A stretch of 64,000 nt of DNA from Typha latifolia (lineage: Eukaryota > Streptophyta > Magnoliopsida > Poales > Typhaceae): assembly GCA_019914945.1 (NCBI GenBank), contig CM034102.1:13009501-13073500 (forward strand), read 5' to 3'. Under the pieces are notes generated by a model, which was not told where the DNA came from, made no database searches, and was given only the letters and a program-made list of their open reading frames with translations. Positions within the stretch are counted from its first letter, which is position 1. Each line of letters opens with the position of its first letter. The position numbers and the translations under genes were made by a program. Below are positions 24,756-37,500 of the stretch, piece by piece.

Positions 24756-25986
24756 AAAAAAAATCTATTTTTAACGAGAAAAATATGTTAAACTTTACGT
24801 TATAACTTAAGTATTAAACTCATCACTTCTTTTATCTGATATTAAAGTTAATACTAAACTATATCTAAATCTCCTAAATTATAACTCGAAACAGAACCTT
24901 TTCAGCATTAAATATTTAAACTCGTCTTGTTCTATTTACATAAAATAAATTTAAAAAAAAAAAAAAAAAACCAATCTGAGACATTGCTAGTTTGCTGAAA
25001 AGCTCTTCTTTTACCCCCACCCCAACAAAGCCATCCAAAAAGAGGCAATAATTCAAGCCATCCAACCAACAAAGGTTTTGAGACAGGCCAAGGACCCCAT
25101 CACCACCCAAATCCTCCGCAGGGATAACGACACCACATCCTTATCGGATAAGGATAGATAGACAACATTACTAGTACTACTACCCAACAAAAAGCCCTCT
25201 TTCTTCTTTCTCGATCACAGTGGATAAGAAAAATAAAAGAAGAAGAAGAAGATACATTCTCAAATAACACCTTATATTTTCATTATTTCCTGTCTTCTAT
25301 TATTCTGTAACCAAACTCTGTTTTTATTTATACGGTAAGGCATAAAATGCATAGACTTTTAGTCATATAAACTATATATTATTTAATCGTAGTTAGTTAT
25401 TAGGGTGTTGTTTGAAAAGTAAGACGTGCATATTATTTTAGACTAATGTTGAAACTATTAATTTTTTTTATCCAACTTAACTAAAAAATATAATTACCGT
25501 AATTTTTTTATTGTTTATTTCGGCGAGGAAATTCTCTCCAATAATTTGTGAAATGATCTTTTGTATTTTCTCTATTATTTTAGATAAAAAAAATGAAAAT
25601 ATTAATTTAAACTACAGAAAGCGTAAAGTAGTTTAATTTTGGACATAAGTAAGCGGCAATTTGTAATTTACCTTATAAATATAATTAAAGGAGAAGGGGT
25701 TGATTTCTAAATATTTAAGAGTTAGGCGATCTTTTGCATAATGGCTAAAAATAAATATAGGCGCCTATTTGCAAAACATCCCAAGAGGAAAAAGGAGAGA
25801 AAAGGAGAGAAAAGGAGAGGAGGCGTCAAGAAACGGTTGTGGATGGCGACCGTTGCCTTTTGCTCGCGAGCGAGGAGGGAGCAATTAGCTCGCGAAGCCA
25901 CCGGCGAATCCCAACTCTAAACCTAGCCCTAGTTCTAATCCGGGGTTGCTTCGATCGCTGGAGGCCTCCCGGGGAGGAAGGAGGAG
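23799..25986. other. Intergenic: MetRS 3' region and MO25 promoter/leader
   Basis: No gene is supported. The stretch holds the MetRS 3' UTR, an AT dinucleotide array (24704-24749) and AT-rich DNA. A purine-rich leader repeating AAAGGAGAGA (25790-25820) lies just upstream of the MO25 ATG. An AAACCTAGCCCTAG motif at 25918-25932 resembles a weak telomere-like box. Confidence 0.6.
24704..24749. repeat. (AT)n microsatellite
   Basis: A 46-bp perfect AT dinucleotide run in the MetRS-MO25 spacer. Confidence 0.95.
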
Positions 25987-26785
25987 ATGAAGGGCCTCTT
26001 TAAGTCGAAGCCGAAGACGCCGGCTGAGGTCGTGCGGCAGACGAGGGAGCTACTTGTCTATGTCGATATCAGCTCGAAATCCCGCGAGCCCAAGCGGGAG
26101 GAGAAGGTGATCCGATTCCGCTTCTACTGGCGTCGTATTTCTTGGTTTCTTTACGTTTTCCAGTCCAATTATGTCGAACTTTGATCTGGATTCCTTCACT
26201 TTTTGGGATTTGATGGGTATTTTTGGCTGACATTGGAATCTTTTGGGTTTTCCGAGTTCGTTTTGTAATTTTCGGTTGGATTCTTGGATTTCTGTAGTAT
26301 AATGTGCTTGTATAGAGAGGGTTTTCGGAATATTGTGATGTATGGTAACAAAGATATGAACTTGAGGTTTCTAGATTTATGAATTGGCATGGGATATTTG
26401 GAGATTTATGGATCCTACATTGTGCTTTATCTGGTGAACTGTAATTAAATATATTCCTACATTGTTCTTTTCTTCTGATGCCTAATATTTTTTTTTTATA
26501 AAAATTTCGGCTGCTTCATATCTTGAATTCTAAATATGCAGATGGCCGAATTGTGCAAAAATATCCGGGAGTTGAAATATATTCTTTATGGCAGTGGTGA
26601 ATCAGAGCCAGTCTCTGAAACTTGTACACAGTTGACCCAAGAGTTTTTTAGAGAGAACACACTACGTCTACTAATTATTTGCCTTCCAAAATTGAACTTA
26701 GAGGTAGCTATCTGAATTGTTTGTTTAATTTGACGTTGGTTACTGTATGTCAGTTTACTAATATATGTGAGGTTGGTTTCTTCCT

Positions 26786-26825
<40 letters not shown>

Positions 26826-29800
26826 TCTCAATTATGTGTACTCATTTAGTCTGTTTAGATTTTATATGTATCTGGTATTTATTCATCTATGCTTAACTTG
26901 TTAACATGTGCAATACATGGCTTCTTGAGTGAATGCAGACTAGGAAAGATGCTACTCAAGTTGTTGCAAATTTGCAAAGGCAATTCGTCCAGTCGCGGTT
27001 AATTGCTTCTGACTATTTGGAAGCAAACAAAGATCTTTTGGATATTTTAGTATCTGGGTAAGATGCAAATTTTATAGCGTCCAAGTGTCATCGGCAATAT
27101 AGAAATAAGTGTTATTTTCTTTTGAGCACCCAGCTATTGTGTTTATTAGTTTACACCCTGTCTTTTCAATATTTTCTAACACAACTCTTTCCATAAGACA
27201 CCTTTAGAAATATTTTTTTGGTGATTTGATAAAAATGCAGTTTACACCTTTAGTAAATTATCTAGTGGTCAAAATCGATACCAATTGAAATGGAAACCAA
27301 AACTTTGAACCATGCTTGCAGAAATCATATATATAACCCGCACCCTATATATTCTAAAAAACCTCATTCCAAGGTGAAAAGATTCAGAGCAAGTCCTCTG
27401 ATACATAGTAAGGCTTTTCTCTTTATTACAAGACACTATCTTTTACAGAAAGAAATGGTTTGCAGGACAATTTTCTGTTGAAGATGATTATTCCTTTGTC
27501 TAGATATTGCATTAGGTAACATATTGGCTTTGCAGGTATGAGAACATGGACATTGCTTTACATTATGGTGCTATGTTGAGAGAGTGCATCCGTCATCAAA
27601 GTATCGCAAGGTAGCAAATGCTGAATCTTATTACCTTTTACTTTAAGTTTGATGCTTTTCAGGTCAAAGTTTATAGTTAACAGTTCTATAGTAGGAGATG
27701 TATATTTCTTGTTAGTATAATAATATATCTTGCCAAAGGACACCAAATATATTGTAGCAATTTCTCATAATTGTCTGCTACTCTGCTTACTTTTTTCTTT
27801 ATTGAGAAATAGTAGAGGTTTTCTTTGGCTGAGTGTCAATTCTTCTGTAGATAATGCATTAAATTTATTTGTAATTTTGTATAACACAAGTTATTTTTGG
27901 ACGAACTCATGAAGTTCCCTCTTTTCTTTGGGAAGCTAGCATTTATAGTTTTATACAAATGGGTGGCTATGCTGTTTCAAGCACAATTGAGTGGCTTTTA
28001 CTACTACAATGCATACTAAATATGAACCAAATGTTTAATTTCTTTGTACTGTAAATATTTCCAATAGTTGTAATTACAAATGTGTTCACAAGAAGTGCAT
28101 AACTAATATCATCCATCAATACTCATGTGATCTCCTGGCTCTCGTTGGGATTTACTGATGCTGATTTGTTATTGCCTTATAGGACTTGTGGTCCATTATA
28201 GTACATCTCTAAATGCATATTAATTGGGATGAAAGGACTTACTCTTCCTAGATTCAGTGGGGAGAAGAAAATTCAGCATAGGTCGGATGCTTGCAAACAA
28301 TCTGCTGAATGAAAGAGATGTTCATCTGTAGCACATTTGTGCTGAAAAAATAGTTTGAGCGGTAGGAGGAAGAGCAAGTTAATACAGTAAAAAGATGATA
28401 TGTTGTTCAAATGGCCAAAGAGTTCTTCATGATCTGTCTAATCACAGTTGCTTACTTTTAAGCTCAGTGATCCCAAGTTCTTCATGGTCTGCACAGGGCA
28501 AGATGTACAGTAGCCCCAGTTGTGGGAGCTGCTCTCTCTGTCTCTCCCCTTTTAGATTTATGGAGAGAGAGAATGTGGACAGAGGGAGGTAGTGCATGGG
28601 GAGCAGCAATGTGTCCTTTACTTGCTGCCTCACAGCAATCAATGCAACTCTAGACTGTGTGTGTTTGTGTGCTTCCAATTTGCCTCATTGTCGCACAGCA
28701 ACTGTGTTGGGTACTGAGACAACTTTAGCATGCATGCCATGATTCTTTCCCTACATGCAGTGATTCTTCAACTGTTGAGCAGTATACATTACATATGCCT
28801 ATATTTGGATTATTAGACAGTCAAAAACTTGTCTTTTAGTGAACTTCTTGTTCATTTTGTTCAGTTAGTTGTTCACTTACAGGTATATTTTGGAGTCAGA
28901 GCACATGAAGAAGTTCTTTGTGTTTATACAACTTCCAAATTTTGACATAGCATCAGATGCCTTTGCAACTTTCAAGGTTAAATCATTCTTGTCTTTTATT
29001 TCCTCTTCAACACTGGAAAAATTGAGTCTGTCTTTTGTTCATGGATTTTGTCTTTAATAAGTTATTATAGTTACCTTTTCATGTTTTTGTAACCCAGCAT
29101 TTTAGTCTTTATTTATTGTTCTTGCGTATGTGAATACTAAACATGTTCCACTATATAATAAGGACAATCATTTGTACATTATGGGTTCTCAAGTGACGGT
29201 ATTGACTGGTCAACCTGTAATATTGCTGGAAGTGGTAGTGCTACATGAGTCACTGCCAATCCAGTGTGGGAATTAGAAGGGGAACGACACTGATCTTTAC
29301 TGATAGCATACGCCACGGGACAGACAGGATAGTGGATTAATTTGGAATCGTGTGAAGGGATATTTGAGGGGGGCAAAGCTAATGTTTAATAAAGAAAATG
29401 GGGAACTTATGAGAGGTAGAGTCCTTTCAGATCCTTTGGGCATCAAATTGTGCAACTGGATTTAGGAAATATATAAACTAATTAAATTTAGAATTTTAGG
29501 TTCTAGAGAAATTGAACAAATGATATCAATTTTCATCTTGCTCAGTCTTTATTCTTTAAAATTCTTGGATGGTTGCCATATTTAATTGCTTGGTTTTCAG
29601 ACATACTCCATTAAAAGTTGACATTTGAGTGATATATAATTAAACATATTCATGTTTTGGTTTTCAACCTTTCTTGGATGGGTTCTATAATTAATCATAT
29701 TTGGCAGATTGGGCGATCAGGCTATGGTTGGATGGTATATCTTATATGTTTTCAGACACATGGACTTCCTATTTTGGTTTCTTTTATATATTAGTGCACT

Positions 29801-31551
29801 TATCAAAACTTCCCTTAGACAACCCTCTGCTATTGTGGACTGAATTCACAAATATTCTTGGAGACTGGCAGGTCTAAAGCAATCTAAATTGTGCGATACC
29901 CACATTCAGATCATTGAATCTTGGAGGCAATACTTGCTTCTTTTCGTGCATGGAGATGTAAATAACTGTCTTAGAATGTGCGTTTAGCCACATGCTACAA
30001 GCCATGCTGCAAGTAGAGTAGATGGTATATAACTTCTATTGGGTGGATCACTAGACCTTGCAAGTTGCAAGCTCCAGACAACTCCATGCCAGTTCCAACA
30101 ATGTCAGATAGTACATTGACCTAAATAGGCAATTTATAATGGTGAGGATGATTTAGGACTGTCCTAGACTATTAGATATGTCAGAAGCTGACTAGCATGT
30201 GCATTATCTATACATATTGTCTCTAAATTTGTCTTTGTTCTAAATATTGCAAAGTTGATGTTTGTTGTTCAAATATGTTATCTTTCATCTTCTTTCATAT
30301 TGCTCTATTCTAATATGGTAGACCGGTAGTCAGTGGCAATACTTTTTATGCTATTTACTCGTTAATATTAACCCACAAGCTACTCTAAAATCTTAAGTTG
30401 TTAGGGAATAATAGTTTTATATTTTCTATTCTAACATCCCCCATGTTAATTCACTAACTACACTAAAATTTTAAGTTGTTAGAGAATGTTATATTTTATG
30501 ATATAACACTCTTCACTTTTGGGCCTGAGATTTTTGATAGACCTAAGTAGTAGATTTGAATTAAATGGTGCAGGTTTTATATTTTAAATAATAGATGTGC
30601 TTGATGGGATTCCAATTCGGAATCTTTGCTCTGATGCTATGTTAATTCATCCAAGATTTCAAATATCGAGATCAAAATAGAGATCGACCGCTCAAAAAAT
30701 CAATACATATTCAACTGTATTAACAGTATCGGCTGTTTCGGTCCATTGTATCAGCTTTTCAGTATCAAGTTATTTTTTATTATATAAAATTCTAAATATT
30801 ATTTTAAAATACAAGAAAATCTTAAAAAATAGAACAATATAAATTACTCATGTATAAATTTTAATTTAAAATAAAATACTCATATAATATCTCTCACACT
30901 CTCTCTTTCCTTTCTCAATAGATAAAAAAATCCTCTCCTCTCTCCTACTTACCCCCTTCTTCTCACACAAATAAAATATATTGTTTCTCTCCCATTCACT
31001 CTCTCTTACCGTTTTTCTCCCTATCTCTCCACCCAATATTTTCCTCTTTCGTACTTTCCCACTCATCTCTATCTCTCTCTTTCTTCCTCCCTCTCTCTCA
31101 CCCTTAGTAACAAAGAGAGAGAGAGGAAATATGCATAAAAAGAGAGGCTAGAGAGAGAGTAGATAAAGGGGTCTGGGAGAGAAAGATAGGGTGGGGATTT
31201 AGAGAGAGAGAGAGAGGAAAGCAAAAATATTTCATACCCGAGGTTGTTGAAGTCAAGGGATTTAGTGGAAGAGCTTGTCGAATGTCACAGATTTGGCTTG
31301 GAGACATCAATTATTTGATATCCACGAGTTGGATATGGGTCGTATCATGGTTTCCAATTTCGGTCGATCCCGAGTGGGATCAGCCCTAGCCGATCCCGAT
31401 CCTAGCCGAACCAGCCAGTTGGGATCGGCCGAAACCAGCCGTTTCGGCCGAAACGGGTGGGAATAGGTCGGATCCGACCCGGGGGACATCAATTAGACAT
31501 CAATAATTGATGTCCCCCCCCCCCCCCTCTACCCCAACCTGTCTCTCTCTC

Positions 31552-31596
<45 letters not shown>

Positions 31597-34500
31597 CTTT
31601 CTTTCTCTTTTTCTCTTTTCTTTCTTTCTCTCTTTTTCACCGGCGACTGAGTAGATCTCCGGTGACCTCAACCTCCGGCAACGTTCTCCGACGAAGATTC
31701 GACGACCTTGATCTCCAGTAACCTTGGGTGAGTTTTTTTTTCAGTTTTTATTTTATTTTTTCATTGTGTAGTCTTTTTGCAGAAACAACAACACCAAAGT
31801 GATGGTAGCAAAGAAGAAGTGGTGTTGTTGCTTATGCGCTTATCTTTTTCCACAGACTGCAGCGAGAAGAAGACTATTAGGCTCCGGTGTTTCGCCTCAT
31901 AAATTTTAAATTATTTTATATTTTATTTTAATTTTTGTTTATGTTTTTTAGTTGCAGAGTTAAAATATCAATGACTCCAAAAGAGAAGTCATATGATACC
32001 GACATTGAGTGGCAATATTGTAGCACTATTGGGCAAGATAAAAGACGTGTTAAATGCAACTAATGTGGAAAGAAAATGAGTGGTGGTGTCAGCCGTTTGA
32101 AAGAACATTTAGCTGGAAGATAAAAAAAAATGTAGCAGCTTGCACTCAAGTGTCCTTGGAAGTTAGAAAGCAGATGTTGGCTTATTTAATTGACAAGAAG
32201 GATAAACAATCTACACAACAAAGAGAGTCAATGGTTCGTGAAGAATTGATACATAATCTTGTACACATTGATGATGATAGTAGTGAGCAAAATGAGGAGG
32301 ATGAGGAGAGACATATGAGGGCAATGAAAAAGAACAGAAATATGTATAGAGATGAAGAAGAGATGAGAAACACTGGTGGTAACTTTTAGAGATCTAGATC
32401 AGTTAATATATGAAGAGAGAGAGAATATGAGAGCAGCAATTCTACCCATAGGACTCCTGGTGTTACACAGAGGTCTGGAAATATTGGACCAAAGGATACA
32501 TATCTTCAAGAAAAAAAGGGTCGTACACAGACTTCCATCAAGACAGCTCTCAAAAGAATTAAAAATGCAAAGAAACACATTGGTAGGGCTATCTCTACAT
32601 TTTTCTTTAACAATCATATTCCTTTCAATGTAGCTGATAGTCCTTACTATCACACTATAGTGGATGCTATACAATCAGTAAGGTCTGATGTTCCGCTTCC
32701 TAGTTCAAATGATATTGCTACTAAATATCTTGACTCAGAGATATATGAACTTCATACTTACATTGAGATATTTAAACAGTATTGGGATGAATTTGGTTGT
32801 ACACTGATGTGTGATGGTTGGAGTACACAAAACAAAAGAAATATAATTAATTTCTTAGTGTACTTTGGCATGGGGACAATATTTTTGAAGTCTGTGGATG
32901 CTACTACTCATTTCAAAAATACAGATTATATTTGTCAGTTGATGGATGAGGTGGTATAAAAAATCGATGAAAAAAGAGTAATCCAAGTGGTTACTGATAA
33001 TGGGGCAAATTATAAAGTTGCTGGAAATTTATTGATGATAAAAACATCTCATTTATATTGGACGCCATGTGCTGCACATTGTATTGATCTAATATTAGAA
33101 GATATTGCAAAAGAGCATGAAATTGACATGGTTATACATGAAGGTCAGAGGTTAACAAATTTTATATATAACCATGGTTGAGTTCTTAATTTACTTAGGC
33201 AGATGACCGGTGGTAGGGAGATGATCAGACCAGGCGTCACTAGATTTGTCACTCACTTTTTAGCCTTGGAGAGCATCATGCGCTACAAGGATGATACTAT
33301 GCAGATATTTACATCACATGAGTAGTCTATAAAAATTAAGAATATGAAACCTAAAAATAAATCTTTAGGTGAAACTTTAAAAAATATGACTCTTGGAAAT
33401 ATATTTTGGGATAATATTACAATTGCCACCGCAGTATTTGAGTCTCTTGTCAAAGTATTAAGACTTGTAGACAGTGATGACAAGTCTAAGATATGTTTCT
33501 TATATGAGGCAATAGGCATAGTAAAAGAATCAATAAAAAAAAATGAGCCAAAGTTATAGGAAGTGGAGGAAGATGATTTGATTTTAAATGGAACAAACAA
33601 CTACATAGAGATATACACGCTGCTGGTAGGCATGCTTTTAAGTTTTAATTTACTAATTTTTTTTTATTTATGATTTAAAAACTTGAATGCTTACAAATTT
33701 TAAATTTCTACAGGGTATTTTCTTAATCTAAGATTTCAATTCTCTAAAAATGTCAATAATAATAGTGAAGTTTTGTTGGGGGTTAGGAAGGTAATCAGCA
33801 AGCTTGAACCTGATATTCATAAACAAATCATTTGCGATAAAGAAGTGAGTTATGATTCAATTAAATAATTTTATTATTATTTGTTTTAAGTTTTAACTTT
33901 CAATATAATCAGTATGCAATAAGCCAATAATATATTTATGATTTCAAATTGAGAGATATAGATTGAGAGCTGGGCAATTCAGTACTGCTAAAGTTGCTGC
34001 AGCTATATCTCATAACACTCCAGCTGAATGATAGTCTATCTATGGATGGGAGGAAGCACCAAATTTGACGCCAATAGCAAAGAAGATTTTAAGTCAAACT
34101 ATGTCTTCATCACAGTGTGAAAGAAATTGGATTACTTTCTCCTTAATCCACACAAGAACACGCAACCGATTGACAATGGAAAGATTGGAAAAGTTAGTTT
34201 TTTGTCATTATAATATGAGATTGGGGGAGAGAAATTTAAGAAGAAAGGGAGAAAATGAACAACTGATTGATTTAAATCATGTTTTTTATGAAGAAGACCC
34301 CTTGACTCCATGGATCAGAGAAATGGATGACAGGTTATTAGATGACAGAGATAATCCATGGTTAGATGAGATATTGGGAGAGACCACGACGAGGGTAGAG
34401 GCTGGTACGAGTCGTTCAGCAGCGAGAGATAGTATACTTACCAGTACTAGTCATAGTCTTGATGATACTTATGATGGTGAGATCGTTCCATCTAACATTT

Positions 34501-37500
34501 GTTGAGGAAAGTCAAGGAGGCATAAGAATTAAAGACAAAGAAACTGAGGATGTATATACATATCAGCGACGTCGTCATGAGAATGTTGTTTCCTATGATT
34601 ATGGTACATCGAGTATTTATTATTTGGAGTCATCACAAGATTCATATGCTAGTTATTATCCTCAGTATACTCAGTATTCTCAGGCATAGGATCCAAATGC
34701 TAGTTATTATCCTTCTTAGACGCAAGTTACACAACAAGATCCATATAATATGACTAGTATGATAGAATCACTTTTTGAAGCATCAGGTCCCAAACATCAA
34801 TATTTATAAACTTATGGTGATTATGATGATGAAGACTATAAAAATTATGAGAACCAGCTCGGTATTCATTAAAATTTTAAATTTTGAGTAAGTTAATACA
34901 TTTTTTAGTTTTTAGACTTCATATGTGAGTAATTTTTATTTTCTTATTTTTCTGTCATTTTTCCTGCATTTTTCTGTATTTTTAAATAATATTTAGAATT
35001 TTATATAATTAAAAAAATAGTCCGATCCAATATGTATCGTTTTTCTAGACGGCCGATACCGATCCCGATCTGGATACTATGAACCTTGGGTCGGATCCCT
35101 CATCAATGCTACCCAATTAACTTTAAAAGACTTATATCAGATCATTTCACACAATATCATATCGAAAACTAGACACTAGACTAGTATCGAGTTGGGATGC
35201 CATCACAGCCAATCCCCAATTGTTTTGGCTGATCAGTCTCAGGATTGACCAAAACTGAAATCCTCAAATTCATCAAATACTCTAAAAACTTAAGTTCTTA
35301 GAAAACAATGATTCTTATATTTATGTTTTAACAGTTAGTGTCAATTCCTTGTAGTTCTAATGGTGGCAAATTGTTTCTATATCAATAGCACATCGTATGG
35401 AAGAATTACTTTTCTATCATCACTTGGTGCATTCTCTAATTAATGCATGTGGTAACAACAATGTGTTACTCTATAACAGGAACTCTTGACCAGGCATAAA
35501 TCAACTGTAACTGAATTTCTTTCTAAAAACTATGACTGGGTAAGTGGTTTCTTCTTCTTTTTTCCTTTTGTGAGATTTATACCTTCTTTTTGTTTTATAT
35601 GAAATTATTCATATAGTGCAAATTCTGTGATGAACAAGAAAATCTTTCATTGTCCAATAAGTTTCTTTTAGTTACTTTGATTGGAATTTTCAGAATGTTA
35701 TTGAGTTGCTATGAGGAAACGTTTTACATTCTTCAACAAATTTCTACATATTGAGCATAGAAATGGTCCTGAACTATTCCTGGATGAAGTATTCCTCGAT
35801 AGACGATCCAACTAATTTTGAAGGATTAAATTGTTGATGTTTACTCTATATAGAATAATCTGATAATAATGATCTAGTAAAAGCTTTTGCATCCATCGTC
35901 GTTTGATTTTAATCTTATGAATGAATATTGAAGAGTACTCAATAATACAGAGCCTTTATATATCACTGTAAATATTAAGGATATTCTTCAGATACCATGA
36001 AGCTTGTAGGCATTTATAATATTCATTGTTTTGTAAAGTTAAGCAGGAATTCTAAAATGCTGGTCTTCTTTCTAGTCTCCTTTTTTTCTCTGGCATGATA
36101 CAATCAGATTCATAATTTTCTAGCTATTTTGTCTCTCCAGTTTTTTGCAGAATTTAACTTGAAGCTTCTATCTTCTGACAACTACATAACAAGAAGGCAA
36201 GCTATCAAGGTATAATTCATTGGGCACTTGAGATTTTAATTCTTCTCCAATGCCGAATTACAACGTTGAATAAATAGGAACTTATGCTTTGGTATATCGT
36301 ATTCATGTAAAGGCCTATTAAACTAATCTCTAATCATTCTATTGCAAATGTCTCAAGGGGAAGACATGGTGTTTAGCCAAATTAGTTCATGATTCTCATT
36401 TATAACTCTGAATATCTTAGAAATCTGTCTCGTCTCTTTGATTTTTCGTTACAGCTTTTGGGAGACATGCTACTGGATAGATCAAATTCTGCAGTTATGG
36501 TGCGATATGTTAGTTTGAAGGACAATCTTATGATCCTGATGAATCTTCTTCGGGTATGTTGTACCCTGTTTATTATATGTTCAACCAAATTGGATACTGT
36601 GTTGGTTGCTTGTAGTTTTGATAACTGAAATAGTTTCATTTTGCAACATATTTGTTATCTACCTTTTGACAGATAGATAATAGAGGAAATAGCATTATGT
36701 TAATTAGTTTCAGGCTTTCAGCAGCTTAAGAAGGGAACAGAAATTGAAATACTGTGCAAGTGCCTTGGGTTATAGCACCATTGGTATTGGCTTCAAAATC
36801 CAAAAAGGATTGAAGCCAGAAGGATGATTCTCTGGCTTAGCTCTTACTGATGAGTGGAAATAATCTTGTACTGTAAAATTTTGATTTCCTATTGCTGAAG
36901 CTTCCATCACAGAATGAAGATTCTCACCCAGGAAGTTTGGATAGTTCACCTTAGAACACTGGTCCTTTGCAATAGAATATAAGCACCATAGTAGGATGTA
37001 GCTTCTATTAAAAAAAAAAAAGATAGGTGGAAGATGTTATCTACAGGGCGGCAGTTGGTGTGACCATAAGGCTTGCCCCTTTCCAATTAGGTCATGGGTT
37101 CAAATCTTGCAAAAGCATTTTCCTCAGAAAGGATTGCAAGGCTGTATATGTCTCTCTGCATACTCTGCGTAGGTGACACCCGCTTTATTAGGTAAAATAT
37201 GCCACGTCTTGTAAAAGCATCCTTCTCAGAAAAGAAGGCAAGGGTCTATAGTCTCCCTGCAGACCCTGCCTTGGTGGGAACCTCGTACCACTACCCCCTC
37301 TTGTTAGGTAAAAAATTCATCATTTGCAAACCCATGTAATTGATTAAAGATGATAGATACCTAGCTAAAAAGTACCTCCTTTAAAGTGTAATTGATTAAA
37401 AAGCCTTTGTTATTGCTTCCGAAACAAAAAATTTCTTGAAAGATTGGTGGGCAGAGGAATATATGAAGTCATAGGGAAATGAGAGTAAGGGATGCATCAA

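Larger units (their letters stand above)
31346..35088 (+). mobile_element. Degenerate hAT superfamily DNA transposon (3743 bp) in MO25 intron 5
   Basis: The left end reads CATGGTTTCC and the right end ATGAACCTTG, giving short imperfect inverted repeats of hAT type (CA-GGTT). They are flanked by 8-bp duplications, GGTCGTAT (31338-31345) and GGTCGGAT (35089-35096), which differ at one base. Both subterminal zones carry clustered CCGATCCCGATC / GGATCGGCCGAAA motifs, as hAT elements do. The interior encodes a broken transposase in the same orientation as the host gene. The mismatched target duplication and many stop codons show it is old and immobile by itself. Confidence 0.88.

Noticed and set aside
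32660..34505. Domesticated hAT transposase gene
   Set aside because: Stops interrupt the BED finger, the core and the segment before the dimerisation domain, so no long protein can be made.
37096..37106. tRNA gene suggested by the B-box-like GGGTTCAAATC
   Set aside because: No cloverleaf can be drawn around it; the surrounding sequence is SINE-like.
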